From NCBI RefSeq assembly GCF_001625195.1, contig NC_054389.1, positions 2,440,541 through 2,504,540 on the forward strand: DNA of 64,000 bases, written 5' to 3'. Shown here one piece after another: positions 9,764-20,925 of this stretch; within the stretch, counting starts at the first letter, position 1, and every line of letters starts with the position of its first letter. The position numbers and the translations under genes were made by a program. The notes under the pieces are model-generated. The model was not told where the DNA came from. It did not search any database and was given only the letters and a program-made list of their open reading frames with translations. Source of the DNA: Drechmeria coniospora. Lineage: Eukaryota; Ascomycota; Sordariomycetes; Hypocreales; Ophiocordycipitaceae.

Positions 9764-12352
9764 ATGTCCTCCGAAAGGACTCTGCCTGCGCAGTACCTAC
9801 ACACCGGTCCAACGCCAGCGCCGCAGGCCGAGCAGGTCTGTCAGGCGGACCCTGCAGCCATGAAGCTTACCCGTGGCACCAGCTGCGTCCTCTGTCAGCA
9901 GCGCAAGGTCAGGTGTGACAAGAGAAAGCCCTGTTCCAACTGTGTCAAGTCCGGCGCCGAGTGCAGGGTCATCCCCCCGGCGCCTCCTCGCCGGAGAAGG
10001 AGACGAATTCAAGAGAAGGAACTCATAGAACGTCTCCAGCGGTACGAAACCATATTGACCGAGCATGGCATCCACTTTGATCCCATCGGCCATGATCTGC
10101 CGAGCGACCTCCCGCCGATGGACGGTGTCGACGAGCTCGAAGATGAGTTTGAGAGCCTCAAGGCGTCACCGGATGTCGCCGGCACATCACGATCTGCGGC
10201 ATCCCGGAAGGAAAGGTATGTGCTCGTAGACGGCCTCGCCTTTTCCTCGGCAAAAGACGTTTCTTCTGACAGAAGACTCCAGGCCACGCCGATCTTGTCT
10301 CTCCCTCCACAAAGAAGTCGGTCCACCCTTCCACCTGCCCCTTTCCCCGTTCGAGAGCTCAGATGTGGACTGCACTTCATCGTTGCTAGATGCAAAGCGT
10401 GCTGACTGCTGGCCCAGTTCCGGGCTAGTGAACAGCTCCTCCGTGATTCTTCCGACGACGAAGTCGATGGCTCGACTCTCCACCGTGCGTTCGACAACAT
10501 GTTCGGCAACCAGGGTGGCTTTCCCTTCGTCACCGATGGTCGGGTAGAATCCGTCACTGACGCCCATCCGTCCACAATCCAAATATTTCAACTGTGGCAG
10601 CTCTACATTGACAACGTCAATCCGCTGTTGAAGATCACCCACGTCCCCACCGTCCAGGGTCAAATTGTGGACGCAACATCATGCTTGCACAGGATGCCGA
10701 AAAACATCGAGGCTCTCATGTTTGCCATATATTCAATGGCCGTTACGTCCCTCGACGATGCCGAGGTTCTTGAAAGATTCGGGGAGCTGAAAAGGGATCT
10801 TCTCGGGCGCTACTTCTCGGCTCTGCAGCAAGCCTTGCTCAACGCTGGCTTTTTGCGCAACGACGACTTCACATCGCTGCAGGCATACACCCTGTACCTG
10901 GTGCGTACCGTCCCATTGCTACGCCGGCACGTTTGCTGCCGGTGCTGACAGAATGATGGGCTGACTGCGCAGTTGGCCTTGCGATGGTACGTGGATCCGC
11001 GTCACGTCTTTTGCTTGATCGGCATTGCCGTCCGCATCGCGCAGCGGATGGGCCTCCACCGCGACCCCGCCGGATTCGGCCTTTCGCCGTTCGAGATGGA
11101 GCAGCGCCGGCGTCTGTGGTGGACAATCGTCGGGTACGATCGCCGCATCGGCGAGATAACGGGCTCGACCGTCACAGCGCTGTCGGGCGGTGGAGATTGC
11201 AAGATGCCCCTGAACGTCAACGACGCCGATCTTCACGTCGAGGGCACGGATTCGCCTTTGCCCCACAGCGGCCCGACGGAGATGCTCTTCGCCCTCAGCC
11301 GCGTTGAAATGGCCATGGCCGTTGCTGGCAATGGCAGCCGGGACTGCCACAGGGTGAATAAGACCAAGACGGCCAAGGTCGGTCAAGGCTCATCGCAGAC
11401 ATCGGCCGCGAGGAGTCCGGGGGCAACCATTCGCATCGCCGGACAAGAGTCGCCGTCGTACACCCTCGACGGGTTCTGTGCGCACGTCGAAGGCAAATAC
11501 CTGCCACAGTGCGACCCAAAGATCCCCCTGCACCTCTTCACTTTGACCATGACGCGGCAAACGTTGTGCAAGATGCGCATCGTTGACTTCCTCGTCCGAA
11601 TACACAACGCGGAAGCGATGCCGCTCGAGGACGCCGAGCGAGACAGCCTGTTCGAGCTCTCCACGCAGATGATCGAGCACGACAATACCGTGCAATCGTC
11701 CGAGAGCCTACGACCTTTCAGGTGGTACTCGATGCACTACTTTCCCTTCCCGGCATACATGTTCCTCGTCCAGGAGCTTCGTACCCGTGTCACGGGCATG
11801 CCGGTGGAGCGAGCGTGGAGCACAATGGCTAGCAATCACGAGCTCAGAGGCTTGCTCAGCCACTCGCGCAGTCCTATGCACATGGCTTTTGGAAATCTAT
11901 TCCTGAAAGCATGGGACGCTCATCAGGCAGCCATGCAAGCCACGGGCGAAGAAGTCAACCCTCCACAGTTTATTGGCCTTCTCCGCCAACGGTCGGAGGT
12001 GCGTCGCAAGGCTCGGGCAGAGAACCTTCAGGATCCGGACCTCGAGGCAACGCCCGTTGATCTCCCGTCGGCGCAAAGCCGTGGAAAAACCACAGCCACT
12101 GGCTCGTGGGGACGAGTCGAAGCGATGACGCCCTCGTCAGCGGATGCGTCCGTGACCGGCACTGCACCGGCACCACCTACGCCTCACGTCCCCACGCAGT
12201 TGCATGGTAATGGAATGGACTGGTCGTACCTTTCGCCCGAGTATGATGATGTCGGAGCATTGCAGGCGTTTGGCAACTTTGGCGCATTCGGGCTGCCGAT
12301 GGAAGAAGACAGGGGCGGCCGCCAGGGAGCGGGAAGTATGTTTGACAATTAA
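9764..12352 (+). CDS. Zn2Cys6 transcription factor with fungal-specific TF domain
   Basis: This is a probable nuclear pathway-specific regulator whose target genes are unknown. The DNA-binding cluster lies at about residues 44-71 and has the form C-x2-C-x6-C-x5-C-x2-C-x6-C (CVLCQQRKVRCDKRKPCSNC...). A basic linker and short coiled coil follow (RRRRRRIQEKELIERLQRYE). The fungal-specific TF middle domain spans exons 10418-10900 and 10973-12352 (IFQLWQLYIDNVNPLLKITH, FCLIGIAVRIAQRMGLHRD, MEQRRRLWWTIVGYDRRIGE). The ATG at 9764 is the nearest in-frame start upstream of the cluster. The 10901-10972 intron (GTGCGT..GCAG) is clear. The acceptor CCCAG at 10417 follows a GCTGAC branch site. Between about 10216 (GTATGT donor) and 10417 the structure is unresolved: a single intron would break the frame, so a small internal exon is likely. 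The family is firm; the function is not inferable. Confidence 0.85.
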
Positions 12353-13661
12353 CGAATTATAAAAAATGGCCACGATGGCCGGCGAATGTCGATTGGGTTT
12401 ACAGAAGGACACTGCACTGATACAGGGAGATGACGTACCGCAAGTGGTGAGGAAAGAAAGATATGGGTCGGTTGGTAGGGGATCTTGACATTTCCACATA
12501 CCAGTGTACACGTACCCGCAACTAGCACCGCCAACTACCGCGTACGGATCATTTCATCGTACTTGTATACCTGAGGACGAGTAGACCAGTGAACTTTGCA
12601 CTCCGTAGTCGTGTACATTATCCGTTTGGGACCGCTGGATAGGGTAGGGAGGGCTACAAGGTCGGCCGATGGCTGGCTTCCATACAAGCCAGTGTACATA
12701 TATGCACACCTACTTACAGTACTTACTATGCTGTGCTCCGTAGTTTGCAGATCGATGAATATGATACCGAGTACTCCGTGCCTGCACTCCGTTACTTGTA
12801 GTTGTAGGTGTACATGCACAGCACGTTAATCCATAACGCTTGTGCAGTACGTGCCCTATTACTTGAAAGTACATGCATGGGTATTTGCAAGTACGGAGTA
12901 AGTGTATAGGAACTGGGTACCTAAGTACTAAGTACGGAGTACTCCGTATTTGGTACCTAGTAGTTTAGTAATTTGTACTGTAAATACGGAGTACTTAGGT
13001 GCAGCATTGAAACGTCCCGGAAGCGAAATTGTACCTACTTCAATTGCTGTACTGAATACGAAGTACTGCCTGTGCAAGTACTGCACTTTCAGTACGTGCA
13101 GAACGCCACAGGTTAGATTTTTTTTGGCGCAAGTATACTGTACTGTGGCGGTGTCAAAGGCCCCCTCCCTCCCCGCCTTCCTCTTCTGTCATCGTGCCCG
13201 CTCTCACAGTGGTACGTACCAAGTACAGAGTACAAGTGCTCGAAATGCCAAGTAATCTCATACTTAAGCAAGTACTTACACGAAGCGTCGCGCAAGTGGC
13301 CTCTGTAAGCCAGGCGCGTCACTGTGCGCGTCTGCAGGGCGGAGGTGTAAACACTTTCATCGTCCCCACTTAATCTATAACGTCGTGCCGATGCGATACC
13401 TACAATACCTGCGCTCAACACCACCAGTTCGAACATATCACTTTCTGCAATACTGCCGCCGTTGGTGTCGCTGGCCATATACATACATCATCTCTTATGC
13501 AGTACAGATTCTATTTTTCAGTCTGCCTATCCACCACGCATGTCGACACGCCCGGCGCGCTCTCGACCGCAGCCCTCACCACGGCCACCTCGTCCCGCCA
13601 GCTCATGTTCGGTCGGGTTGCAAGCCTCTCGGTTGCGATAGACGAGTAGACGTCCTCCGTC
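12353..13661. repeat. GTAC-palindrome island before CDC45
   Basis: This gene-free gap contains dense GTAC words from about 12530 to 13310. A good example is AAGTACGGAGTACTCCGTA near 12925-12950. The final 200-300 bases before 13662 are free of the repeat and pyrimidine-rich, consistent with the CDC45 promoter and leader. No frame here has domain features. Confidence 0.7.
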
Positions 13662-14261
13662 ATGTATCTGCCACGGTCTCTGATATCTAAGCTCTACACC
13701 CACCTCCAAAACACGCGCCATCCCCTCTCGCCGCCGGTGCTCATCCTCGTGGCCCTGGAACCCGACGCACTCTGTGCCTGCCGCATCCTCACCCGCCTTC
13801 TCAAGCATGACTACATTCCCCACAAGATCCAGCCGGTGGCGGGCTACGGCGACCTCGAGAGGGCCGGCAGCGAACTCGTCGTTCCCATGATGGAGAGCCG
13901 AGGCGGCGCCGGCGGCGTCGTCGTGTGCCTGGGCGTCGGTGGCATGGTCGACCTCGGCCCGCTGCTGGGTTTGGAGCCCGACGGGGAGGACTCTCCTTAC
14001 AGCGGCGTCGAGGTATGGGTCATCGACCCCCACAGGCCGTGGAACTTGGGCAACCTTTTCGGCGGCTTTCCTCTGGAGCCGGCGACGCACGACAGGGGCA
14101 GCTACCAGGCCAGGAGTCCAGTCGGCGTCGAAGGCGGTCAAATCGGGCGCTCGTACAAGGCGGGCAAGGGTGGCATCGTCGCCTTTGACGACGGCGACGT
14201 CGAGGAAGACCTTGGTGCCGTGCGCGACGCGTACCACGCCCTGGTGGACATGCCCGACGTG

Positions 14262-14299
<38 letters not shown>

Positions 14300-16356
14300 A
14301 GGCCTTTCCGAGGATGAGGAAGGCTTCGAAGAGGACGCTGCCCGTGCGGGCCAGAAGCGGAAGAGCTGGTCGGACGGAAACGAGGACGACTCGAGCGGTG
14401 ACGACGACCGACCTCGTCAACGACGAAGGAGCAATTCGGTGAGTTCGCGACGGTCCATCGCATCCGTGGCCTCCCACTGACGCCGCACAGTCGAGCCCGA
14501 TCCCTTCCCCCCCACGACAACGAGGACTCTTGTCGCTGCGCGATCCGGATGTCGGCCTGTCCAGCGACGCCGTTGAACCGCCGTCGGGGGCCCAGCCTGG
14601 ACCGGCACCGTCGGCGCGGGCGCTGAGGCGGAAGCTGATTCGCATGCGCCGAGAGCGGGAAGCGGTCCTTCACGACTACTACAAGATGGGATCCTCGTTT
14701 GCCGAGCCCATCTCGTCGATGATGTACTCGTTGGCGTCCGAGCTGGGCCGGGAAGACAACGACCTTCTGTGGCTCAGCATCGTCGGCGTCACGTCGATGG
14801 AGCTGTACGGACGATCATCGGCCGGGGTCGCCGCTCCCGTTCGCGGAACCGACAAGGGGCGGCCGACGGGGTGGATGGGCATGAGGGGCGCCCAGCTGCG
14901 GCAGCTGCTGCGTGACGAAGTCCGACGGCTCAACCCGCCCGAGGTCACCAACGGTCGCGTGGCGGTGGAGAACACGGGGGTGATACCGACGACGGCGCGG
15001 AACCCCGAGGACACGGCCATCCGGCTGTCGCCGGAGCCCCGGTTCCTCCTCATCCGGCACTGGAGCCTCTACGACAGCATGCTGCACTCCCCCTACCTGT
15101 TCTCTCGCCTCAAGACGTGGAGCGAGACGGGCATCAAGCGGCTCCACAAGCTCCTCGCGAAGATGGGGGTGAGCCTGGCGCAGTGCAAGCAGAGCTACAC
15201 GCACATGGACATGATGCTCAAGCGCGAGCTGAGGGCCAAGCTCCTCAAGTACGGCTCGCTCTACAACCTCGAGGAGATGGTGCCGGCCGTCGACACGGAC
15301 GGCAAGGACCGGGCCGGCGCCAAGGACGGATGGGGCTTCGTGCGCAGCTGGGGTTGGCGAGCGACGCTGAGCGCCCAGGACGTCGGCGTCGTCATCGGCG
15401 CCCTCCTGGAGGTCGGGAAGCACGGGCACGCGGCGGACGGGGCCTCTGGCGCGAGCCAAGCGTCGCGGGAGGCGGAAGACGAAGCCGAGTACTCGGCCCA
15501 GGGCGTCGAGTTCGTCGGCCGCTTTTGGGAAGCGTACGATGCTTTGGAAGAGTAGGTCAAACGACGGTCGATGCCGACTCGGTGCGCGCGCGAGAGACTG
15601 GTTGCTGACCCGGAGATTGACAGCATCGACGCGCTCAAGGCCGGCCTCCCGACGGCTCAATTCCTGCATCGGGCCATCTATCGCACGGGTACGTCGCTCA
15701 TAAACAAGAAACAGATCAAGCATCTGCGGGCATTTCGCATGTGCGTCGTCAAGGACGGACCCGACGTTTCGCTCTTCGCCCACCCGGCCGCGCTGACGAA
15801 GCTGTCCCTCTGGATCGGCGAGGCGCTGGCGGAGCAGGAGAGGGACGCGCACGGCAAGCTCGCGCAGGGCGGACGAGGCACGCCTCTCGTCGTGGCCAGC
15901 CTCAACGAGAAGCGCGGCGTCTACGTCGTGGTCGGCACCGGCGGCGGCGGCGGACCCGACACCACCTTTCTCAGCCGCGAGGCGGCGAGCAAGAGGCGCG
16001 AGGAGAAGGCCGCTCGGGCGGAGGCGAAGGAGGAGTCACGAAGGGCGCGGCGCAAGGTCCGCGAGGACAAGCGGGCGGCCGCTGCCCGAGGGGACGACGA
16101 GGACGAGGACGAGACGGAGTCGGAAGGGTCCGACTCGGACGAGGACTCGGACGCAGACTCGGCCACGGAGGAAGACCAGGCGACGCAGACTCGGGGGTAC
16201 GGCCTCAACAAGTTCGGCAGCGCCTTCCAGGAGGTCGTCGCGGAAACGAAGTCGCGGGTCCGCATCGACAGCTTCGAGAACTGCGTCGTCGAGGTGAAGA
16301 AGGAGGATCTGGGAGGCTTCCTCGAGAGCCTGAGCATGAAGGCGGTGGTGGGATAG
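13662..16356 (+). CDS. CDC45: CDC45 replication initiation factor
   Basis: Cdc45 is the RecJ-like, catalytically inactive subunit of the CMG (Cdc45-MCM-GINS) replicative helicase. Exons are 13662-14438, 14491-15551 and 15624-16356, giving 856 residues. The start MYLPRSLISKLYTHLQ and the segments PPVLILVALEPDALCACRIL and GVEVWVIDPHRPWNLGN are typical. Exon 1 ends in a long acidic loop with twelve consecutive Asp codons (a GAC microsatellite near 14262-14298), then KRKSWSDG and RRRSNS, as in other Cdc45 proteins. Exon 2 carries SLRDPDVGLSS and LLWLSIVGVTSMELYGR, plus IKRLHKLLAKMGVSLAQCKQ. Exon 3 has FRMCVVKDGPDVSLFAHP and GYGLNKFGSAFQEVV. Introns are GTGAGT..ACAG and GTAGGT..ACAG. The second donor overlaps an in-frame TAG, so splicing there is required. 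Exon 3 carries a second acidic stretch at about 15990-16190. Confidence 0.95.
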
Positions 16357-16724
16357 TCGACGAGGAGAGCGACAGCATCTTTGACGGGAGCGAAGCGATC
16401 CATGGTCCATGTACGGAGCACAGCGAGTTAATGACGACGACCAAGTAGACGTAGCTGCCAAGGCAGGGCCGAGGAGGAGGAGGAGGATTCGTCCATCCAT
16501 CCGTCGTCAATTTTCCCTCTGGAAATGGCCATGCAACCTGTACTCCCTACCTCGGCACCAGTACACCAACAGCCTGCTTGCTTCCATGTAGGTGAACGCA
16601 GTTCTTGCACGGAGAAGGTATTCGCCACTCCGCCGAGCAGCTCATGATAATTCGCCGGTATTGGCGGACAAAGACGGCGCAGCAGCAACTCCATCTAACC
16701 TCTCGACGCGGCCGTTGGAGGCTC

Positions 16725-16822
16725 TGCACACACAACTGACACACACAACAACCACACACAACTGCCACACACAACAGCCACACACAAACTGCCACACACA
16801 ACAGCCACACACAACTGCCCGC
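16725..16822. repeat. Imperfect (CACACAACNGC)n microsatellite
   Basis: About 98 bp of CACACAAC-type units, punctuated by AGCC, TGCC or TGAC, lie between CDC45 and NCS1. The surrounding 16357-17571 gap contains no supportable gene. From about 16840 to 17510 it becomes a strongly pyrimidine-rich (CT) leader running into NCS1, probably its promoter and 5' UTR. Confidence 0.75.
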
Positions 16823-17571
16823 CGCGCCCCACCCTCCCACTCTCGCTCTGACTGTCAGTCAATCAGTCTCTCCCCATTATTATTCTGCCCATGCCGGATC
16901 CACCCTTGCTCCTCCACCCTTCCATACTCCGCCACAACGTCTCGATCGAATCTCGGCTCGCTCTTTGGGTCTTACGACCATCCGACCGATCGACCGACGC
17001 TCCTCGCGAGAGATTTCTTCCACCTGCAAGAACTCCGCTGCCTGATCTCTCCTCTTCCCTCCCTCCTCCAATCTTCCCCTCCCTCTCCAACTCAGCCTAC
17101 TCTCAAAGCCTCATTCCCTCGTCCCCTCATCCCCTCGTCTCCTCACCCCGCGCCCTCATCCCGCGTCCTCTCATCGAACGAGCGAATCGCCCGGCCTGCG
17201 ACCGCTGGATTGATCCCACCGACGGCTCCTCACGACTCTCCTCATCCACGGCCGCCCGCACCTTCGGCCACGAACCTTCGCTTCTCTTGTCCCTGCCTTC
17301 CCGAGTCAACTCGACGGGGGACGAGTCTTGCTCGACCTACGACGGTGCACCAACGGCGACGTTGCAAGCACGACTGGCAGCCGCGAGCCTAGCCTATCGG
17401 CCCTGCCCTCTTCCTCCTCCGCCACTTTGCTTGGCCATTGAACGAGTACCACGAAGCATCCACGGCCCGGACGGACAGCATCCCGCCAATCCCTCGACCT
17501 GACCGTCCGCCTAGTTTCGTCCGACATCGTTGACCTCGGCAAGAAAGCCGCCACCTGTCGACCCGAGTAGG

Positions 17572-17765
17572 ATGGGTAAATCGTGAGTCGACGCCGACTC
17601 GCGCGCCCTCGGCGGCCGCCTCCTCCTCGCTGCAGCCGCTGACCCTGATGCTTGCCGCAGACAGTCGAAGCTCTCCCCCGAGCAACTTGTCGAGCTCCAA
17701 AAGTCGACTCACTTTGACAAGAAGGAGCTGCAACAGTGGTACAAGGGTATGATGCGCCCCGCCTT

Positions 17766-17798
<33 letters not shown>

Positions 17799-18470
17799 CC
17801 CTCGTTGCCGATCCATTGTACTCCCGCTCACGACCATCACCCTCGGCAGGTTTTCTCAAGGACTGCCCGTCGGGCATGCTCTCCAAGGAGGAGTTCCAGA
17901 AGATTTACCGCCAATTCTTCCCTTTTGGGGACCCCAGCTCGTTTGCCGACTATGTCTTCAACGTCTTCGACAGCGACAAGTCGGGCACCATCGATTTCAA
18001 GGAATTCATTTGTGCCCTGAGCGTTACGAGCCGCGGGAGGATGGAGGACAAGCTGGACTGGGCCTTTCAGCTCTACGACATTGATGGCGACGGCAAGATA
18101 AGCTACAATGAGATGCTCCAGATTGTCGAGGCAATCTACAAGATGGTTCGCCACTCCCCCTTCTCGCTCCCACGCTCACCCCCACAGTCGCACTCACTGC
18201 CACGTCCCTTCCCACCCCTTGTCCGCCTCCTTCATCTCCGCCCCCGTCCCGGTCGCGCGGAATATGTCGCTCACCACCATGACTGTCTAGGTCGGATCCA
18301 TGGTCAAGCTCCCCGACGACGAGGACACCCCCGAGAAGCGCGTGAAGAAAATCTTCCGCATGATGGACAAGGACGAGAACGGGTCGCTAGACATGGACGA
18401 GTTCAAGGAGGGCAGCAAGCGCGATGAAACTATCGTTTCCGCCCTGTCCCTCTACGACGGGCTTGTCTGA
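17572..18470 (+). CDS. NCS1: Neuronal calcium sensor 1 / frequenin homologue
   Basis: This N-myristoylated calcium sensor activates the PI 4-kinase Pik1 at the Golgi in yeast (Frq1) and supports growth at high calcium in fungi. Exons are 17572-17582, 17661-17746, 17850-18145 and 18291-18470, giving 190 residues, the normal length. Exon 1 is only 11 nt (MGKS) and is required to give [13 protein letters not shown] with the Gly2 myristoylation site. The first EF-hand is degenerate ([13 protein letters not shown]), as in the family. Three canonical loops follow: [24 protein letters not shown] and [12 protein letters not shown]. The C-terminus SLYDGLV is conserved. Intron 2 contains a (GTC)n run at about 17764-17800. 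Introns 1-3 use GTGAGT, GTATGA and GTTCGC donors. Identity is essentially certain. Confidence 0.97.
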
Positions 18471-19170
18471 TGCCCGACCCGGCGGCCGAGACGCGGCCAC
18501 AAAAGGATCCCGGCGCCGTCCACTTTGTATTTTTCTCCTCCCGGCCTGGACCGGAGCTTGCGAAAGGGAGAGAAGGGGTTGATGAGGGGCCTCTCCTGTT
18601 CTGCTGTTGTCGTATGTGGACGTCTGCTTGGCGACGGATGTCGAAGAGATGTTTGACGTAGCAGTCGATGGGTGGATGGATGAATAACCCTCATGACGTG
18701 ACATAGTACCAAACTTGCACTCCAGTCTAACCCTCTGACTCTTCCGCCGTGTCTTCCACGAAGCCTCCTTGCCATCGGCCTCAATCATGCGCAAGCCGAC
18801 GGAAACAGAGGGTCCAATCCGTCTCGGAGAAGGACCGGGATCAGTGGCCGATGCCGAGGTGGGGGCGGGGCAAGGCTGGAACATTTGCACCCAAGTTGTA
18901 CCGGTGTGTATTTATTCATCTTTCGTACCGAGAGCAACGACGGAGCATTGCGTTGCTTCTCTCTTTCCCTCCGACCTCGGCCTCAACCTCAGCTTCGACA
19001 TTGCTTCGATCTCAACCTCAGTATCGACGTCGACGTCGACGTCGACTTGGCAACGAGCCAGTCGGCCTGGTGAGAAGACGAGTCCAGGAAACGGCGACGC
19101 CGTACGATGAAACGACGACAGCGACCTACTCCATCACCATCGCCTAGCATTGGCCGCGAGCTGGCTGGAA
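18471..19170. other. Intergenic region NCS1/RKM5
   Basis: This 700-bp gap between two same-strand genes shows only a short (TCGACG)n microsatellite near 19022-19048 and unremarkable sequence. Frames present here lack any domain feature. The distal 200 bp are presumably the RKM5 promoter. Confidence 0.55.
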
Positions 19171-20252
19171 ATGGGTCTGAAGGAGAAGCTGCAGTTCATC
19201 CTTGACGACGAGGTGGAAGACGCAGATGAAGGCAAGAAATCAAGCGACGGCGGGACTCCTGCGATGCACCCCACCACCAGCTGCTGACATGGCCCCCCAG
19301 AAACGTTCCTCCTCTACTCGCAGCCCTTGCCCTCGCAGGACCTCGGCTTCATCGACCCCAAGGCCCGCTGCCTCGAAATCGCCATCGGCAACCGCACCTT
19401 CACCATCCACCAGTCGCCGACGGTGCTGTCGTCGACCCGCGCAGGTGGCACAACCGGAGCCGGTTCGCCTATCTCACCCCCCCCCGCCTCTCCTCTTTCT
19501 CGCCACTGACAGAGTGAACTGCTCAACATGCAGTTGTCTGGAAAGTGACGCCCATATTTGCCTCCTGGCTCTCGCAACCGGCCAACCCCCTCCTAGAGCT
19601 CCTGCGCCGGCGCCCGTCCGTTGTCGAGCTCGGGTGCGGCATCTCACCGCTCTGTGCCCTCGCCTTGCGCCCATTCGTTTCGACGTACCTCCTCACCGAC
19701 CAACCGTACGTCCAGCGGCTCGTGACGCAGAACCTCGCCGAAAACCCGCCACCGTCCGCTGGTCGTCGGGGAAGAAGAGGCCGAGCCGACGACCCGTCCC
19801 ACCACGGCGAGGTGCTCTTTCGAACCCTGGACTGGGAGACGGATGAGGTTCGCTCCGTTTTCGTGGATCGAGCCATGAGCAGCGGCTTCGACGCCATCAT
19901 CTCCTGCGACTGCGTCTTCAATTACGACCTCGTCGCCCCCTTTGTACAGACCTGCGCCGATCTGTGCCTTCTGCGCGCACGGGATGCTGATGCTGACGGA
20001 GACGCTGAGGACGAGGGCCAGGTTGATGATGATGATGATGGTGATGATGAAGGCCGCGTCAAGCGGCGTCGGCGGCCTTGCTTGTGTATCGTTGCGCAAC
20101 AGCTCCGCAGCGATGACGTCTTCCTTACCTGGCTGCGCGCCTTCCTGGAGCGCTTTCACGTCTGGCGTGTCCCCGACCGCTTGCTGTTCGATGGGCTGCA
20201 ATCCCGGGCTGGCTTTGTCGTCCACGTCGGCATCTTGCGAGATCCATCGTGA
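19171..20252 (+). CDS. RKM5: RKM5-like ribosomal lysine methyltransferase
   Basis: This is a seven-beta-strand S-adenosylmethionine methyltransferase of the METTL21/Rkm5 group; yeast Rkm5 methylates ribosomal protein Rpl1 on lysine. Exons are 19171-19231, 19301-19444 and 19534-20252, giving 307 residues. Exon 1 (MGLKEKLQFILDDEVEDADE) joins exon 2 (ETFLLYSQPLPSQDLGFIDP) across an intron that begins GCAAGA, not GT, so it is a GC-AG intron. The frame and family alignment require it. Exon 3 begins VVWKVTPIFASWLSQP. The SAM-binding motif is VVELGCGISPL, and the substrate-side motif is ISCDCVFNYDLVAPFVQTC (D-x-V-F/Y-N). An acidic insertion (DADADGDAEDEGQ plus a GAT repeat at 20026-20048) interrupts the C-terminal half. 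The exact substrate is inferred from homology. Confidence 0.88.
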
Positions 20253-20339
20253 CCGCTGGCAGGGCCGGAAGGAGGGAGTGGCTGCATGTATGCGAGCCGC
20301 ACTTGCGAGAGCTGTCAAAATGGTGCGAAACAGTTGTAC

Positions 20340-20735
20340 CAGCAGGCAGCGGATGTTCATGGCTAGCATGCATGACAGCATTGTCATCATCATCATCGCT
20401 GTCGCTGGGATGATGTCATCGATCCAACAAGTACCGAGCATTGCCATCCAACTACATGGACCTCAGCTGCAGCAAGTAGCAGGTGTGAATAGCTAGAATG
20501 CATACCAACATTCTCATCAGCAGCATCACCATCGCCGGCACGGCATCGTTGACCCAACATGTGTCTTAACATCATCTGGGTGCATGGATCTCACCTACAC
20601 CAGGTGTGCATATCCAGTATGCATGTCATATTCTCACCGTCACCATCACCATCGCTGGCACGGCATCATCAACCCAACATGTGTCCAACATGACCATCTA
20701 GCTTAGCTGGACGGGCTTCATCTACACGAAGTAAC
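20340..20735. repeat. Degenerate ~120-bp tandem repeat, about 3 copies
   Basis: Three related segments follow each other in the convergent gap between RKM5 and LEU1 (about 20340-20480, 20481-20605 and 20606-20735). Each has a GCATG/CATGC word, then a (CATCAC)n-like core, then GCTGGCACGGCATCATC-type sequence and CCAACATGTGTC, and ends near an ACACCAG/CTACACG motif. Copies 2 and 3 are the most similar. No coding role is apparent. Confidence 0.65.
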
Positions 20736-20925
20736 CTTTCTCTATACAGAAAATGAAAAAAGTGCCCCTGTCCGCGAGCCAGCCCCCGACCAGGGGAAAC
20801 GCCCATCCGTTCGTCGTGCGATATCGAAAAAAAAAACACATCACCGTCCGTTCCTTTCGAGACAAGTGTGAAGCAGAACCGATACGCCTCCATCCCATCC
20901 CATGCTCCGTCCCGGCTGCCCACCG

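Noticed and set aside
14815..15852. 345-codon minus-strand frame opposite CDC45
   Set aside because: Antisense shadow. It crosses the spliced intron of CDC45 and lacks any family feature.
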